DNA from: Arthrobacter sp. FW305-BF8
Lineage (GTDB): Bacteria > Actinomycetota > Actinomycetes > Actinomycetales > Micrococcaceae
NCBI RefSeq assembly: GCF_021789315.1
Contig: NZ_CP084561.1
Location: forward strand, 620,001-684,000
DNA: 64,000 nt
Reading direction: 5' to 3'
A program made the translations under genes and the position numbers. This document shows positions 1-9,506 of the stretch, in pieces (within the stretch, counting starts at the first letter, position 1; each line of letters starts with the position of its first letter). The notes beneath the pieces are model-generated. The model had not been told where the DNA came from. It did not search any database and saw only the letters and a program-made list of their open reading frames with translations.

Positions 1-731
1 TCCACCATGGAGTCCGCGTGGAAGAGCTCCAGCCATTCGGTGAGCTGCGTGAGGTCGTCCAGCATGTCAAGGTCAGGAGCGGCGAGCGCCAGGTTCGCCA
101 CTGCGTAGCGCACCCTGTCGAGAGCATCCGAGATGGGCGCCCACACGCGCACGGTGAGGATCCTGCCGCCGGCCTCCACGACGTCCTGCGGGTCGGACTC
201 GAGGAACAGCGAGAACCAGCTGAAGGGGATGCCCCAGGTGGAGGCCCGGGTGTGCACCCTGGTGATGCCGTCGCGCGCGTTGACCAGATCGATGCGTTCC
301 TGGTGCCGGTCCCGCTGCTCCTCGGGAATCAGCAGTTCGGCCAGGGGCCCGTGGATGCCCTCGATCAGGGCATTTGCCGCCAACCCGGCCCGAAGCACCA
401 GCTGGCTGGGGCAGTAAAGCAGCGCGACGCCGTCGGCTGTTTCCTCCTCGGCGCTGTCCGTGCCGGGATCCTCCACGGGGATCCCCGGGGCGCGGGTGAC
501 GCGCACCAGGTCGGTCCGGCCGGTGGGGAATGGATCGCCGCCCGGGCGGGTGATCCGCCCCAGGGAAGCCAGTAGCTCCGCGTTTTCGACGGCGGCGCGG
601 GACACCGCCCGCTCACCGGCTGACTTGATGGCGGCCTGCTGATCCTCGGGAAACGCGTCCAGCGGTTCATAGACGCGCAGCGTGGAGGAAAACGGGAGCC
701 CGGCCTGGCCCCGGTAGAGGTTGCCCGTCAT
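1..731 (-). CDS. Conserved hypothetical protein, C-terminus off the window
   Basis: This reverse-strand frame begins at an ATG at 731 (MTGNLYRGQAGLPFSS) and stays open to the window edge, giving 243 codons without a stop. The product looks soluble, with no signal peptide or membrane segment, and is rich in acidic residues and Trp/Phe (for example RASTWGIPFSWFSLFLE near residue 165). I do not recognise a domain. Codon use matches the neighbouring genes, with strong G/C at third positions, so it is very likely a real gene. It lies 33 bp downstream of exonuclease III on the same strand and could be co-transcribed with it. Its function is unknown. Confidence 0.7.
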   Translation of the reverse strand, partial: MTGNLYRGQAGLPFSSTLRVYEPLDAFPEDQQAAIKSAGERAVSRAAVENAELLASLGRITRPGGDPFPTGRTDLVRVTRAPGIPVEDPGTDSAEEETADGVALLYCPSQLVLRAGLAANALIEGIHGPLAELLIPEEQRDRHQERIDLVNARDGITRVHTRASTWGIPFSWFSLFLESDPQDVVEAGGRILTVRVWAPISDALDRVRYAVANLALAAPDLDMLDDLTQLTEWLELFHADSMV

Positions 732-764
732 GAATGCCTGCCTGTCATCAGCCGTCAGCCTCCA

Positions 765-1571
765 TCAGTCGGTCAGTTCCACAATCACCGGTGCGTGGTC
801 GGACGCGCCCTTTCCCTTGCGTTCCTCGCGGTCGATTGACGCGCCGGAAACGCGCGAGGCGAGGGCCGGCGAGGCGAGCACGAAGTCGATCCGCATGCCC
901 TCCTTCTTGGGGAAACGCAGCTGGGTGTAGTCCCAATACGTATAAACGCCCGGGCCCGGGGTGTGGGGGCGCACGACGTCGGAGTAGCCCACCGACTCGA
1001 AGGCGTGGAACGCGGCCCGCTCCGGTTCGCTGACGTGGGTGTAGCCCTGGGTGAGGAACAGGTCGATGTCCCAGACGTCGTCGTCCGTGGGGGCGATGTT
1101 CCAGTCGCCCATCAGCGCGACCTGCTTGGACGGGTCCTCAGAGATCCATCCGGCCGCGTGGTTCTTCAGGGAATCAAGCCACTTGAGCTTGTAGGGCATG
1201 TGCTCGTCGTCGAGGGAGCGGCCGTTGGGGACGTAGAGGCTCCACACCCGGACTCCGCCGCAGGTAGCGGCCATGGCGCGTGCTTCCTGGACGGGATCCT
1301 TGCCCGCCTTGCCGAAATGCGGCTGGTCGGTGAAGCCGCGTTCGACGTCGTCCAGGCCCACCCGCGATGCGATGGCCACACCGTTCCACTGGTTGACGCC
1401 ATAGTGTGCCACCTCGTAGCCCATGCGCTCGAAGAGCTCCCACGGAAAGTTGTCGTCCTTGCACTTGGTTTCCTGGATGGCCAGGACGTCACAGTCGGAG
1501 CGCTGCAGCCACGCCTCCACACGGTCGGCACGGGCACGCAGCGAGTTCACATTCCAGGTAGCTATCTTCAC
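765..1571 (-). CDS. xthA: Exodeoxyribonuclease III
   Basis: This is a 268-residue endonuclease/exonuclease/phosphatase-fold enzyme that cleaves DNA at abasic sites and removes 3' blocking groups in base-excision repair. The N-terminus MKIATWNVNSLRAR gives the catalytic Asn7. QETK places the metal-binding Glu at residue 34, GDWNIAP supplies the catalytic Asp/Asn pair near residue 155, and SDHAPV at the end supplies Asp258 and His259. The length is normal for the XthA family. The gene reads away from the mmsA operon, and the 195-bp gap between them must hold both promoters. The ATG start is the only one that keeps the conserved beta-strand intact. Confidence 0.93.
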   Translation of the reverse strand: MKIATWNVNSLRARADRVEAWLQRSDCDVLAIQETKCKDDNFPWELFERMGYEVAHYGVNQWNGVAIASRVGLDDVERGFTDQPHFGKAGKDPVQEARAMAATCGGVRVWSLYVPNGRSLDDEHMPYKLKWLDSLKNHAAGWISEDPSKQVALMGDWNIAPTDDDVWDIDLFLTQGYTHVSEPERAAFHAFESVGYSDVVRPHTPGPGVYTYWDYTQLRFPKKEGMRIDFVLASPALASRVSGASIDREERKGKGASDHAPVIVELTD

Positions 1572-1635
1572 AGTCCTAACTTACCGAACTTGGACGCGGA
1601 TGGGACTCCCGGCGGATGACGGCACGCTTCCACCC

Positions 1636-1668
1636 GAACCGTACCCGAACCGCGTTCGAACCGCGTCC
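1636..1668. repeat. Three 11-bp phased direct repeats upstream of mmsA
   Basis: Three contiguous 11-bp units GAACCGTACCC, GAACCGCGTTC and GAACCGCGTCC lie in the divergent xthA-mmsA intergenic region, about 100 bp before the mmsA start. The period is close to one DNA turn, so a protein could bind the same face repeatedly. A regulatory role is inferred; no regulator gene is adjacent. Confidence 0.5.
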
Positions 1669-1766
1669 GTGCTGCTGGCAACCTCACCTGCCGGACTCTG
1701 GAATTTAGTAGGAAGTCCGAGTAGATTCAGCACCAAAGATGACCGGGGTCATGCAAAGGAGCATCC

Positions 1767-3265
<1,499 letters not shown>

Positions 3266-3266
<1 letters not shown>

Positions 3267-4324
3267 TGACTGAACCTGAACAACAGGTGCTGTTCGAACA
3301 ACGGGGCAAGCTGGGGGTGGTCACGCTCAACCGGCCCAAAGCGGTCAATGCGCTTACGGCCGGCATGGTCACCGCCGCGCTGGAGCAACTCACTGCCTGG
3401 GCAGGTGACGATAGCGTTGCCACCGTGCTGGTCCAGGGCGCCGGCGACCGCGGTTTGTGCGCGGGCGGGGACATCGTGGCCATCTACCGTGACATCCTCG
3501 CCGGCGGCGACGAAACGGCCGGCTTCTGGGCGGACGAATACCGGCTGAACTCACTGATCGAACGGTTCCCCAAGCCGTACGTCGCCTTCATGGACGGACT
3601 GGTGCTGGGCGGCGGCGTGGGCATCTCCGCGCACGGCTCCCTGCGCATCGTCACCGAGCGCACGCGGACCGGGATGCCGGAGACCACCATCGGGTTCGTG
3701 CCCGACGTCGGCGGGACCCTCCTGCTATCACGCTCACCGGGGGAGGCGGGTACCCATGCCGCCCTCACCGGCGCCCACCTGAGCGGTACGGATGCGCTGT
3801 TCCTGGGGCTCGCCGATTACTTTGTCCCGTCCGGCAGCCTCGCGGACCTCGCGGTGGCGCTGGAAGACGAAAATGCGGAGGCCGCCGTCGTACGCTTTGC
3901 CGAAAAGCCGCCCGCCTCGGCGCTGGAGGCGCAGCGGGACTGGATCGACTCCTGCTATTCAGTGGACGACGCCGAGGAAATCGTCCGGCGGCTGCGTGCG
4001 GCGGGCGGGGAAGCAGCGGCCGCCGCGGACACCATCGAGGCGAAGTCGCCCACGGCCGTCAAGGTGACCCTGGCCTCGCTCCGCCGGTCGCGCGGGCTGA
4101 CGCTCGACCAGGCGCTCGCCGAGGAATACCGCGTGGGACTTCGCTGCCTCGCCGGACCGGACTTCCGGGAGGGGATCCGGGCGCAGGTGGTGGACAAGGA
4201 TCGCAACCCGCAGTGGCAGCCGGCAACGCTGCCGGAGGTGCACGCGGAGGACGTCGAGCGGTACTTCGCGCCGTTGGGGGACCGGGAACTGGTTCTGTGG
4301 GAAAGGGAGTCGGACCATGCCTGA
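3266..4324 (+). CDS. 3-hydroxyisobutyryl-CoA hydrolase
   Basis: This 352-residue crotonase-superfamily protein has the N-terminus GKLGVVTLNRPKAVNAL and oxyanion-hole segments LCAGGDI and LGGGVGISAHG. Glu in GMPETTIGFVPDVGG (near residues 130-145) is the residue that marks hydrolases of the HIBCH type rather than simple hydratases. The greater length and the C-terminal extension ending in a YFAPLG-type segment also fit HIBCH. It would release 3-hydroxyisobutyrate, the substrate of the next gene product. The start ATG overlaps the mmsA stop and the end overlaps the mmsB start, so translation is probably coupled. Confidence 0.87.
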
Positions 4325-5273
4325 AGAAGCAACCGTGCCTGAAGCAGCAAGCCGGCCTGGTACAGCAAAACCGCGCGTCGCCTTCCTCGGATTGGGTCAC
4401 ATGGGCGGACCCATGGCGGTCAACCTGGTCAAGGCAGGCTATGACATCATCGGCTTCGACGTGGTGCCCGCCGCGCTGGATGCTGCGCGCGGGCACGGCA
4501 TCCCCGTCGCCGCCAGTGCCGCGGAAACCATCCCCGGAGCCGAGATCGTGCTCACGATGTTTCCGAGCGGGCAGCATGTGCTGGACGCTTACCGGGGCAA
4601 CGACCGGGAGCCGGGCCTGCTGGCGGCCGCTGCGCCGAACACCATGTTCCTGGACTGCTCCACCATCAATGTTGACGAGGCACGGGAAGCCGCCCGGCTG
4701 GCCCTCGACGCCGGACACCGCTCCGTGGACGCACCCGTTTCCGGCGGCGTGGTGGGGGCGGAGGCCGGCACCCTGACGTTCATGGTGGGTGCGCTGCCGG
4801 AGGACTTCGAGACAGTGCGGCCGTTGTTCGACGTCATGGGCAAACGCGCGGTGCTGTGCGGAGAGCACGGCGCCGGCCAGGCCGCGAAGGTCTGCAACAA
4901 CCTCATCCTGGGCGTCTCCATGATCGCGGTCAGCGAGGCGTTCGTCCTCGGGGAAAAGCTGGGGCTGACGCACCAGGCTTTGTTTGATGTTGCGTCCGCG
5001 GCATCGGGCCAGTGCTGGGCCCTCACCACCAACTGCCCGGTCCCGGGACCGGTGCCCACCAGTCCCGCCAACCGCGACTACCAGCCCGGGTTCGCCGGAG
5101 CATTGATGGCCAAGGACCTCCGGTTGGCGCTGAACGCCCTCCAGTCCACCGGCGTCGCCGCCCGGATGGGCCCCCTGGCCTCCGAGATTTACGACGCCTT
5201 CGCCGCTGAAGGCGGTGCCGGCCGGGATTTCTCCGGCATCATCACCGATATCCGGGACAAGTCTGGACAGTAG
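4317..5273 (+). CDS. mmsB: 3-hydroxyisobutyrate dehydrogenase
   Basis: This 318-residue enzyme oxidises 3-hydroxyisobutyrate to methylmalonate semialdehyde with NAD. After a short, poorly conserved N-terminal extension comes the dinucleotide-binding motif VAFLGLGHMGGPMA (residues about 21-34). The substrate motif DAPVSGGVVGAEAGTL lies near residue 140, and the catalytic Lys in GAGQAAKVCNN near residue 190. The reading frame starts 8 bp inside the preceding hydrolase gene. The extra roughly 17 residues could mean that the true start lies further downstream, but no better ATG with a ribosome-binding site is visible. Its context between the HIB-CoA hydrolase and an enoyl-CoA hydratase makes the assignment firm. 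Confidence 0.92.
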   Translation: MPEEATVPEAASRPGTAKPRVAFLGLGHMGGPMAVNLVKAGYDIIGFDVVPAALDAARGHGIPVAASAAETIPGAEIVLTMFPSGQHVLDAYRGNDREPGLLAAAAPNTMFLDCSTINVDEAREAARLALDAGHRSVDAPVSGGVVGAEAGTLTFMVGALPEDFETVRPLFDVMGKRAVLCGEHGAGQAAKVCNNLILGVSMIAVSEAFVLGEKLGLTHQALFDVASAASGQCWALTTNCPVPGPVPTSPANRDYQPGFAGALMAKDLRLALNALQSTGVAARMGPLASEIYDAFAAEGGAGRDFSGIITDIRDKSGQ

Positions 5274-5277
5274 GCTT

Positions 5278-5306
5278 AGTTTCAGGACGGATCAAGTTTC
5301 AGGACG
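5278..5306. repeat. 12-bp direct repeat before enoyl-CoA hydratase
   Basis: AGTTTCAGGACG occurs twice with a 17-bp period in the 56-bp gap between mmsB and the enoyl-CoA hydratase gene. It may be a regulator site or a chance local duplication. No terminator hairpin is seen here, so read-through from mmsB is likely. Confidence 0.35.
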
Positions 5307-5329
5307 AACCAACCACGTGAGGGGCATGG

Positions 5330-6109
5330 ATGACGCACGAGTACGGGAACATTCTGGTGGAGCGCCGCGGGCGCGTCGGACTCGTCACCCTGAACCGGCC
5401 CGAGGCGCTGAACGCCCTGGACAGGACCACGCTGGAAGAACTCGTGGCGGCGGTTTCGGCCATGGACGCGGATCCCGGCGTTGGCGCCGTCGTGATTACC
5501 GGCTCGGGGAAGGCCTTCGCCGCCGGCGCCGACATCAAAGAGATGGCGGACAAGGGCTACCTGGAGATGTACGACGCCGACTGGTTCCGCGGGTGGGAGG
5601 ATCTCACCAGGCTGCGCATTCCGCTGATCGCGGCCGTGTCCGGCTTCGCGCTGGGCGGCGGCTGCGAGCTGGCCATGATGTGTGACTTCATCATCGCCGG
5701 CGACAACGCCAAGTTCGGCCAGCCCGAGATCAACCTCGGAGTGGTGCCGGGCATGGGCGGGTCCCAGCGGCTCACCCGCGCCGTGGGCAAGGCCAAGGCG
5801 ATGGACATGATCCTCACCGGCCGGTTCATCGACGCGGCCGAGGCGGAGCGCTCAGGCCTGGTGGCACGGGTGGTGCCTGCCGCGGACACCGTGGAGGAGG
5901 CGCTGAAGGCCGCGGAGGTCATCGCGTCCAAGTCGAAGCCGGCCGCCATGCTGGCCAAGGAAGCCGTTAACGCGGCCTTCGAGACGGGTCTGGCGCAGGG
6001 CGTGCTGTTTGAACGGCGGCTGTTCCATTCGCTCTTCGCCTCGGAGGACCAGAAGGAAGGCATGGCCGCATTCGCGGAGAAGCGCCAGCCGGAGTTCAGG
6101 CACCGGTGA
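5330..6109 (+). CDS. Enoyl-CoA hydratase
   Basis: This 259-residue crotonase is of standard hydratase length. RRGRVGLVTLNRPEALNAL opens the fold. The oxyanion-hole segments are FAAGADIKEMA (residues about 63-73) and LGGGCELAMMCD (near 103-114). GQPEINLGVVPGMGGSQRL carries both catalytic Glu positions expected for a true hydratase. It would hydrate methacrylyl-CoA or other short enoyl-CoAs, the step before 3-hydroxyisobutyryl-CoA hydrolase. It sits 56 bp after mmsB and its end overlaps the next gene by 4 bp. The substrate is inferred from the neighbours; crotonase sequences alone do not fix it. Confidence 0.9.
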   Translation: MTHEYGNILVERRGRVGLVTLNRPEALNALDRTTLEELVAAVSAMDADPGVGAVVITGSGKAFAAGADIKEMADKGYLEMYDADWFRGWEDLTRLRIPLIAAVSGFALGGGCELAMMCDFIIAGDNAKFGQPEINLGVVPGMGGSQRLTRAVGKAKAMDMILTGRFIDAAEAERSGLVARVVPAADTVEEALKAAEVIASKSKPAAMLAKEAVNAAFETGLAQGVLFERRLFHSLFASEDQKEGMAAFAEKRQPEFRHR

Positions 6110-6927
6110 GCACCCGGCTGACCGGGGAGCGCACCGTGAAGGGGACTTCCCTGCGCGTTGTCCCGGCGGCCATGGTTTCGCTGGCCGGCTTTGTCCTGTT
6201 CGCGCTGGAGCAGAGCCTGTTGGGGTATGCCCTGCTCGCTGCAGCGCTCGTGCTCGCGGCCTTGGTGGACCGGCTGCTGTTCCGCGACCTCGCGCTGATC
6301 GCGGCCGGAGTGGCCATCATCAGTGCCGTGCCCATCACCACCGACGTCAGCACCTCCCATATGTTCGTCATGGGCTCGGCCATGATCGCGGCCGTGGGGA
6401 TCCCCTATGCTGTATCGCGCTTCGTGACCAAAGAGCATGCGGTGGTCTTTCCGGTGCGGACCGGGCAGAAATGGACACGTGCGGAGAAGTGGTACCTTCC
6501 CGCCGTCGTGGTGATCGGCTACGCCTTGCTGCCCGTGTACATGATCCGGACCGGGGTCTACTCGAACTGGCCCGCCGTGCATGATCCGGAGGGCATCGCG
6601 CGGCTCTTCGTCGGCACCAACGCCCTGGGCATCTGGGATGAGCTGTTCTTCATCTGCACCTGCTTCGCCCTGCTGCGCCGCCACCTGCCCGACTGGCAGG
6701 CCAACCTGCTGCAGGCCGTCCTGTTCACGTCGTTCCTGTGGGAGCTGGGGTTCAAGGCCTGGGCGCCGTTCTTCATCTACCCCTTCGCCCTGCTGCAGGC
6801 CCGCATCTTCACGGTGACCAAGTCGCTTTCGTACATCGTGAGCGTGCACCTGCTCTTCGACTTCGTGCTGTTCCTGGTGCTGCTCCACGCGCACAACCGG
6901 GCGTGGATCGACATCTTCCTGTACTGA
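6106..6927 (+). CDS. CPBP-like integral membrane protein
   Basis: This is a 273-residue polytopic membrane protein with a GTG start overlapping the hydratase stop (GTGA). About seven hydrophobic segments can be seen, the first at residues 18-35 and the last near 250-262. The C-terminal half has a pattern like CPBP (Abi) intramembrane proteases: an acidic pair in GIWDELFFI near residue 179, an ELGF segment near 215 and HLLFDF near 251. The classical EExxxR motif is degenerate (DE followed by Ile and Cys), so protease activity is doubtful. Its place at the end of the valine operon has no obvious functional logic. The family assignment is moderate. Confidence 0.65.
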   Translation: MSTRLTGERTVKGTSLRVVPAAMVSLAGFVLFALEQSLLGYALLAAALVLAALVDRLLFRDLALIAAGVAIISAVPITTDVSTSHMFVMGSAMIAAVGIPYAVSRFVTKEHAVVFPVRTGQKWTRAEKWYLPAVVVIGYALLPVYMIRTGVYSNWPAVHDPEGIARLFVGTNALGIWDELFFICTCFALLRRHLPDWQANLLQAVLFTSFLWELGFKAWAPFFIYPFALLQARIFTVTKSLSYIVSVHLLFDFVLFLVLLHAHNRAWIDIFLY

Positions 6928-7089
6928 CTCCCGAGTCCATTCCACCCGCTGCCGCGAATACAGCCGCCAACTCCACAGCGGAATCCTGAAATGGCCGCCG
7001 GGATTTAACCCGCAGTTCATCGCGATGCCCTAGCCTTGCACTTCAGGCAAAAGTGTTTTTCAGGCAAACGTGCGAAAAGGGGAACGATC

Positions 7090-7353
7090 GTGGCCGACAT
7101 CGCTGCTGTACTGGGACGGCTCACCGCGGCCGAGCTTGATGAAATCCACGCCACGGGCCCGCAGGGGCACCTGAGCCGCAAAATCGTTGAGGCGCTGGAC
7201 AGGGCTGCCGGCGGTCCGGGCGGCGGCCGCGGCTACTACGTGCCGGCCGGAAGTGTCAGCGGAACGGGCAGCCCGCACGTCGTGTTGAGGAGCGACGTCG
7301 CGGCCTGGCTTTTCGGGCATGCCGCGCCGGCCGCCGTCGCCGACCCCGCCTAG
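7090..7353 (+). CDS. Small hypothetical protein
   Basis: This encodes 87 residues starting at a GTG preceded by AAAAGGGGAACG, which is a better start than the upstream ATG at 7036 that has no ribosome-binding site. The product begins MADIAAVLGRLTAAELDEIHATG and is followed by a Gly-rich stretch and a hydrophobic C-terminus with SDVAAWLFGHA. I do not recognise the family. Its stop codon TAG shares bases with the stop of the convergent ArsR gene (CTAG at 7350-7353). Confidence 0.6.
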   Translation: MADIAAVLGRLTAAELDEIHATGPQGHLSRKIVEALDRAAGGPGGGRGYYVPAGSVSGTGSPHVVLRSDVAAWLFGHAAPAAVADPA

Positions 7354-7763
7354 CCTGCGGTTTGTGCTGCCGGCGTAAGAGCGGATGCTGGCGCGGCGCC
7401 CGGGTCCGCGTTGGAACCGTTGCCATCCGTTCCGCCGTTAGGTTGCCGCAGGACGCCAACGTCCAGGATGGTGCCCAACAGGCCACGGGCCGCTTCGAGG
7501 ACCTCGCGTACTTCGGGTGACGTCAGTTCGTAGAACAGGCGGCCGTCCTTCCGGGACGGAACGATCAGCCGCTGGCGCCGCAGAATGCCGAGGTGCTGTG
7601 AGAGATTGGAAGCCTCAAGCCCGGTGCAGTCCCGCAAGTTGCTCACGGTCTCGGGGCCGTTGACCAGCATCTCCAGTACCCGGATGCGTGCCGGGTGGCC
7701 CATGGACTTGAACAGGTCAGCCTTTACCCCGGTGTGGATCACGCCGTCGGGCATGTCGCCCAT
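7350..7763 (-). CDS. ArsR-family winged-helix transcriptional regulator
   Basis: This 137-residue protein has a compact ArsR-type winged helix: FKSMGHPARIRVLEMLVNGPETVSNL, the recognition region GLEASNLSQHLGILRRQRLI, and a wing with SRKDGRLFYELTS. The classical CxC metal motif of ArsR/SmtB is missing, although one Cys is present near the recognition helix. The effector is therefore unknown and need not be a metal. The C-terminal 35 residues are low-complexity. Upstream lies a palindrome overlapping a likely promoter (7856-7879), which fits autoregulation. No transporter gene is adjacent, so the target is probably elsewhere. Confidence 0.85.
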   Translation of the reverse strand: MGDMPDGVIHTGVKADLFKSMGHPARIRVLEMLVNGPETVSNLRDCTGLEASNLSQHLGILRRQRLIVPSRKDGRLFYELTSPEVREVLEAARGLLGTILDVGVLRQPNGGTDGNGSNADPGAAPASALTPAAQTAG

Positions 7764-7855
7764 TCTGGATTCCTTCCACTGCTTCTTGCCACGTGCTTCT
7801 TGGCCGGGTGTTGCCGGCCCGCCAACCTCGGTGCCCCCATAGGCGTATAGACCCC

Positions 7856-7879
7856 AGTATAGAGACAGAACGGTCTGTC
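7856..7879 (-). promoter_or_regulatory. Candidate arsR promoter with overlapping palindrome
   Basis: On the reverse strand a TATACT box (7856-7861) lies 3 bp from the perfect dyad GACAGA-N4-TCTGTC (7864-7879). The dyad occupies the spacer upstream of the -10 box, a normal place for a repressor operator. The start codon of the ArsR gene is about 95 bp downstream. The rest of the 333-bp gap 7764-8096 shows no gene; a repeated GTATAGA (7845 and 7857) is the only other feature. Confidence 0.45.
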
Positions 7880-8096
7880 CCCGACGAGCGGGGAGAACTT
7901 TTGCTGGCGGACCGGGAACGAGCGCTGTTGCGGCCGCGGACCGCCCCTTGCCAAGAGCGCGGATCTAGTTCACAATTTCATAAATTCCTCAATTGCCGCC
8001 CGGGTCATCCGCGGAAGCGGTAAGGAGAAAAAACTTCAGCTGCATCTGGCGACGACGGCGTCCCGGACGCCGTGTTCCCGTATGCAGGAGGGCTAA

Positions 8097-8285
8097 ATGG
8101 CTGGCATGTTCGAACTCTTCATTGACGCAGGGGATTCCTTCAGGTTCCAGCTCACCGCCCCGGACGGCACCGTGTTGGCCGTATCCCGCCCTTTTCCCAG
8201 CAAGGCTGCCGCGGTCGAAGGCATCGCTGCCGTTCCGCCCCGCTCCATGCGTATGCCCCTCCCGTGCCAAAGGATGGCCGGCTAG
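8097..8285 (+). CDS. DUF1508 (YegP-type) small protein
   Basis: This 62-residue protein matches the DUF1508 repeat pattern: MFELFIDAGDSFRFQL, then a turn with APDGTVLAVS, then PFPSKAAAVEGIAAV. Family members have one or two such units; this one has a single unit. The ATG follows GCAGGAGGGCTAA, a strong ribosome-binding site. The C-terminal tail after residue 47 is not conserved in the family. The molecular role of DUF1508 is not established. It stands 17 bp before the PAS-ANTAR gene on the same strand and is probably co-transcribed with it. Confidence 0.8.
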   Translation: MAGMFELFIDAGDSFRFQLTAPDGTVLAVSRPFPSKAAAVEGIAAVPPRSMRMPLPCQRMAG

Positions 8286-8302
8286 GGCGGCAGGGAACCG
8301 CG

Positions 8303-8992
8303 ATGAGCCTTCCAAAAACCGTCCGGGCGTACTCGAGTGCTCTCGGGCCGGCAGATTGCGTTGCCGGCACGTTCCACTACGACGCCATTTCGGAGCGGCT
8401 TGAATGGTCCGATGAGCTGTACACGCTCCACGGTTACCGGCGCGGCGAAATCGTGCCCACCGTGGAGCTCCTCTACGCCCACAAGCATCCGGACGACAGG
8501 GACCGCTGCCATGACATCTTCATGGCAGCCTGCGAAGCGGGCGGATTTTTCTGCAGCTACCACCGCATCCTTGATGCCCGCATGCGGGAACATCGTGTCC
8601 TCACTGCCGGCGAGGCGCTCACGGAGGACGGCAGGCTCATTGCTGTTGAGGGGTTCATCGTGGACCTGACAAGCACCCTGCAGTGGGAAACGGAAAGGGC
8701 GGCACGGGAAGCGGTTGAAGGTGCCCTTGGCACGCGAAGCACCATAGAACAGGCGAAGGGCATCCTGATGGGCATCCTGCGGATTGGTTCCCAGGCCGCC
8801 TTCGACCTGCTGGCCACGTACAGCCAGGACACCAACATCAAGGTGGCCAGCACGGCTGCTGACCTGGTACGGTTGGCCAACTCCCCGCAGCAGGCGGCAT
8901 TGCTTGACACGTTCGTCCAGGAGCTCCAGCGGGGCACGGACGGCCGGGCAGTCCGTGATGCCGGACAGTCGGTGAAGCCGGTCAGTCCGTAA
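8303..8992 (+). CDS. PAS-domain ANTAR transcription antitermination regulator
   Basis: This encodes 229 residues from the ATG at 8303 (MSLPKTVRAYSSAL). Residues about 20-125 form a PAS-3 fold (FHYDAISERLEWSDELYTLHGYRRGEI, then HPDDRDRC). Residues about 145-205 form an ANTAR RNA-binding domain with the hallmark IEQAKGILMGILRI and the A/Y/W-type helix FDLLATYSQDTNIKV. Such proteins in Actinobacteria bind dual hexanucleotide hairpins in leader RNA and let transcription pass terminators. The signal seen by the PAS domain and the RNA target are unknown; no such tandem hairpin is clear in the immediate neighbourhood. Its end carries the first copy of a 15-bp tandem duplication. Confidence 0.88.
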   Translation: MSLPKTVRAYSSALGPADCVAGTFHYDAISERLEWSDELYTLHGYRRGEIVPTVELLYAHKHPDDRDRCHDIFMAACEAGGFFCSYHRILDARMREHRVLTAGEALTEDGRLIAVEGFIVDLTSTLQWETERAAREAVEGALGTRSTIEQAKGILMGILRIGSQAAFDLLATYSQDTNIKVASTAADLVRLANSPQQAALLDTFVQELQRGTDGRAVRDAGQSVKPVSP

Positions 8993-9010
8993 AGTGTCAG
9001 TCCGTAAAGT
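8981..9010. repeat. 15-bp perfect tandem duplication at convergent gene ends
   Basis: GTCAGTCCGTAAAGT occurs twice head-to-tail. Copy 1 carries the TAA stop of the PAS-ANTAR gene (8990-8992), and copy 2 carries the reverse-strand TGA stop of the MarR gene (8997-8999). It looks like a recent slippage event at a junction of convergent genes. Confidence 0.85.
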
Positions 9011-9503
9011 CTCCGGCGCCCCGGCGGAAATCGCCCAGGATCCGGATGAGCTGGTTCACGTCCTTGTCGCCGAAACCGGACTGGCCGAATACCTCGGCGT
9101 TGAGCACCGCCGTCGCTCTTTTTGCCAGCGTGCGGCCCTCGGGCGTGAGCTCGATCAGCGTGGTGCGCCCGTCCGTGGGATGCGGTGAGCGGACCACCAG
9201 TCCCGCCGTCTGGAGGCGGTCGACGGCGTTGGTCACCGAGGTGGGGTGGACCTGCAGCAGGGCGCTCGCCTTGTTCATGGGCAGGGCGCCGCTCCTGGCG
9301 AAGCTGAGCAGCGCCAGCAGTTCGTAGCGGGCGAAGGTCAGCCCGAACGGCTTCAGGGCCCCCTCGATGCGGGCCAGCAGGATCTGCTGGGTGCGCATGA
9401 TTGCCGTGATGGCAGCCATCGGTGCAGCCACGTCACTCCAGCCATGGTTCTCCCAGTTGCGCTGGGCATCGGCAATCGGGTCACGGGGCAGCGGAGGGCT
9501 CAC
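8997..9503 (-). CDS. MarR-family transcriptional regulator
   Basis: This 168-residue protein starts at a GTG 3 bp after the stop of the acyl-CoA synthetase gene, so both lie in one operon. The winged helix spans residues about 45-130: FARYELLALLSFARSGALPMNKASALL, the recognition segment VHPTSVTNAVDRLQTAGLV, and the wing with HPTDGRTTLIELT. MarR proteins next to acyl-CoA ligases and dehydrogenases usually sense an acyl-CoA or aromatic acid. The nested palindromes at 11282-11319, between the divergent synthetase and dehydrogenase genes, are the obvious candidate operator. Confidence 0.9.
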   Translation of the reverse strand: MSPPLPRDPIADAQRNWENHGWSDVAAPMAAITAIMRTQQILLARIEGALKPFGLTFARYELLALLSFARSGALPMNKASALLQVHPTSVTNAVDRLQTAGLVVRSPHPTDGRTTLIELTPEGRTLAKRATAVLNAEVFGQSGFGDKDVNQLIRILGDFRRGAGDFTD

Positions 9504-9506
9504 GGC

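Noticed and set aside
5557..7020. Long reverse-strand open frame opposite the hydratase and CPBP-like genes
   Set aside because: It is an effect of high GC content; the product is low-complexity and the forward genes have clear family motifs.
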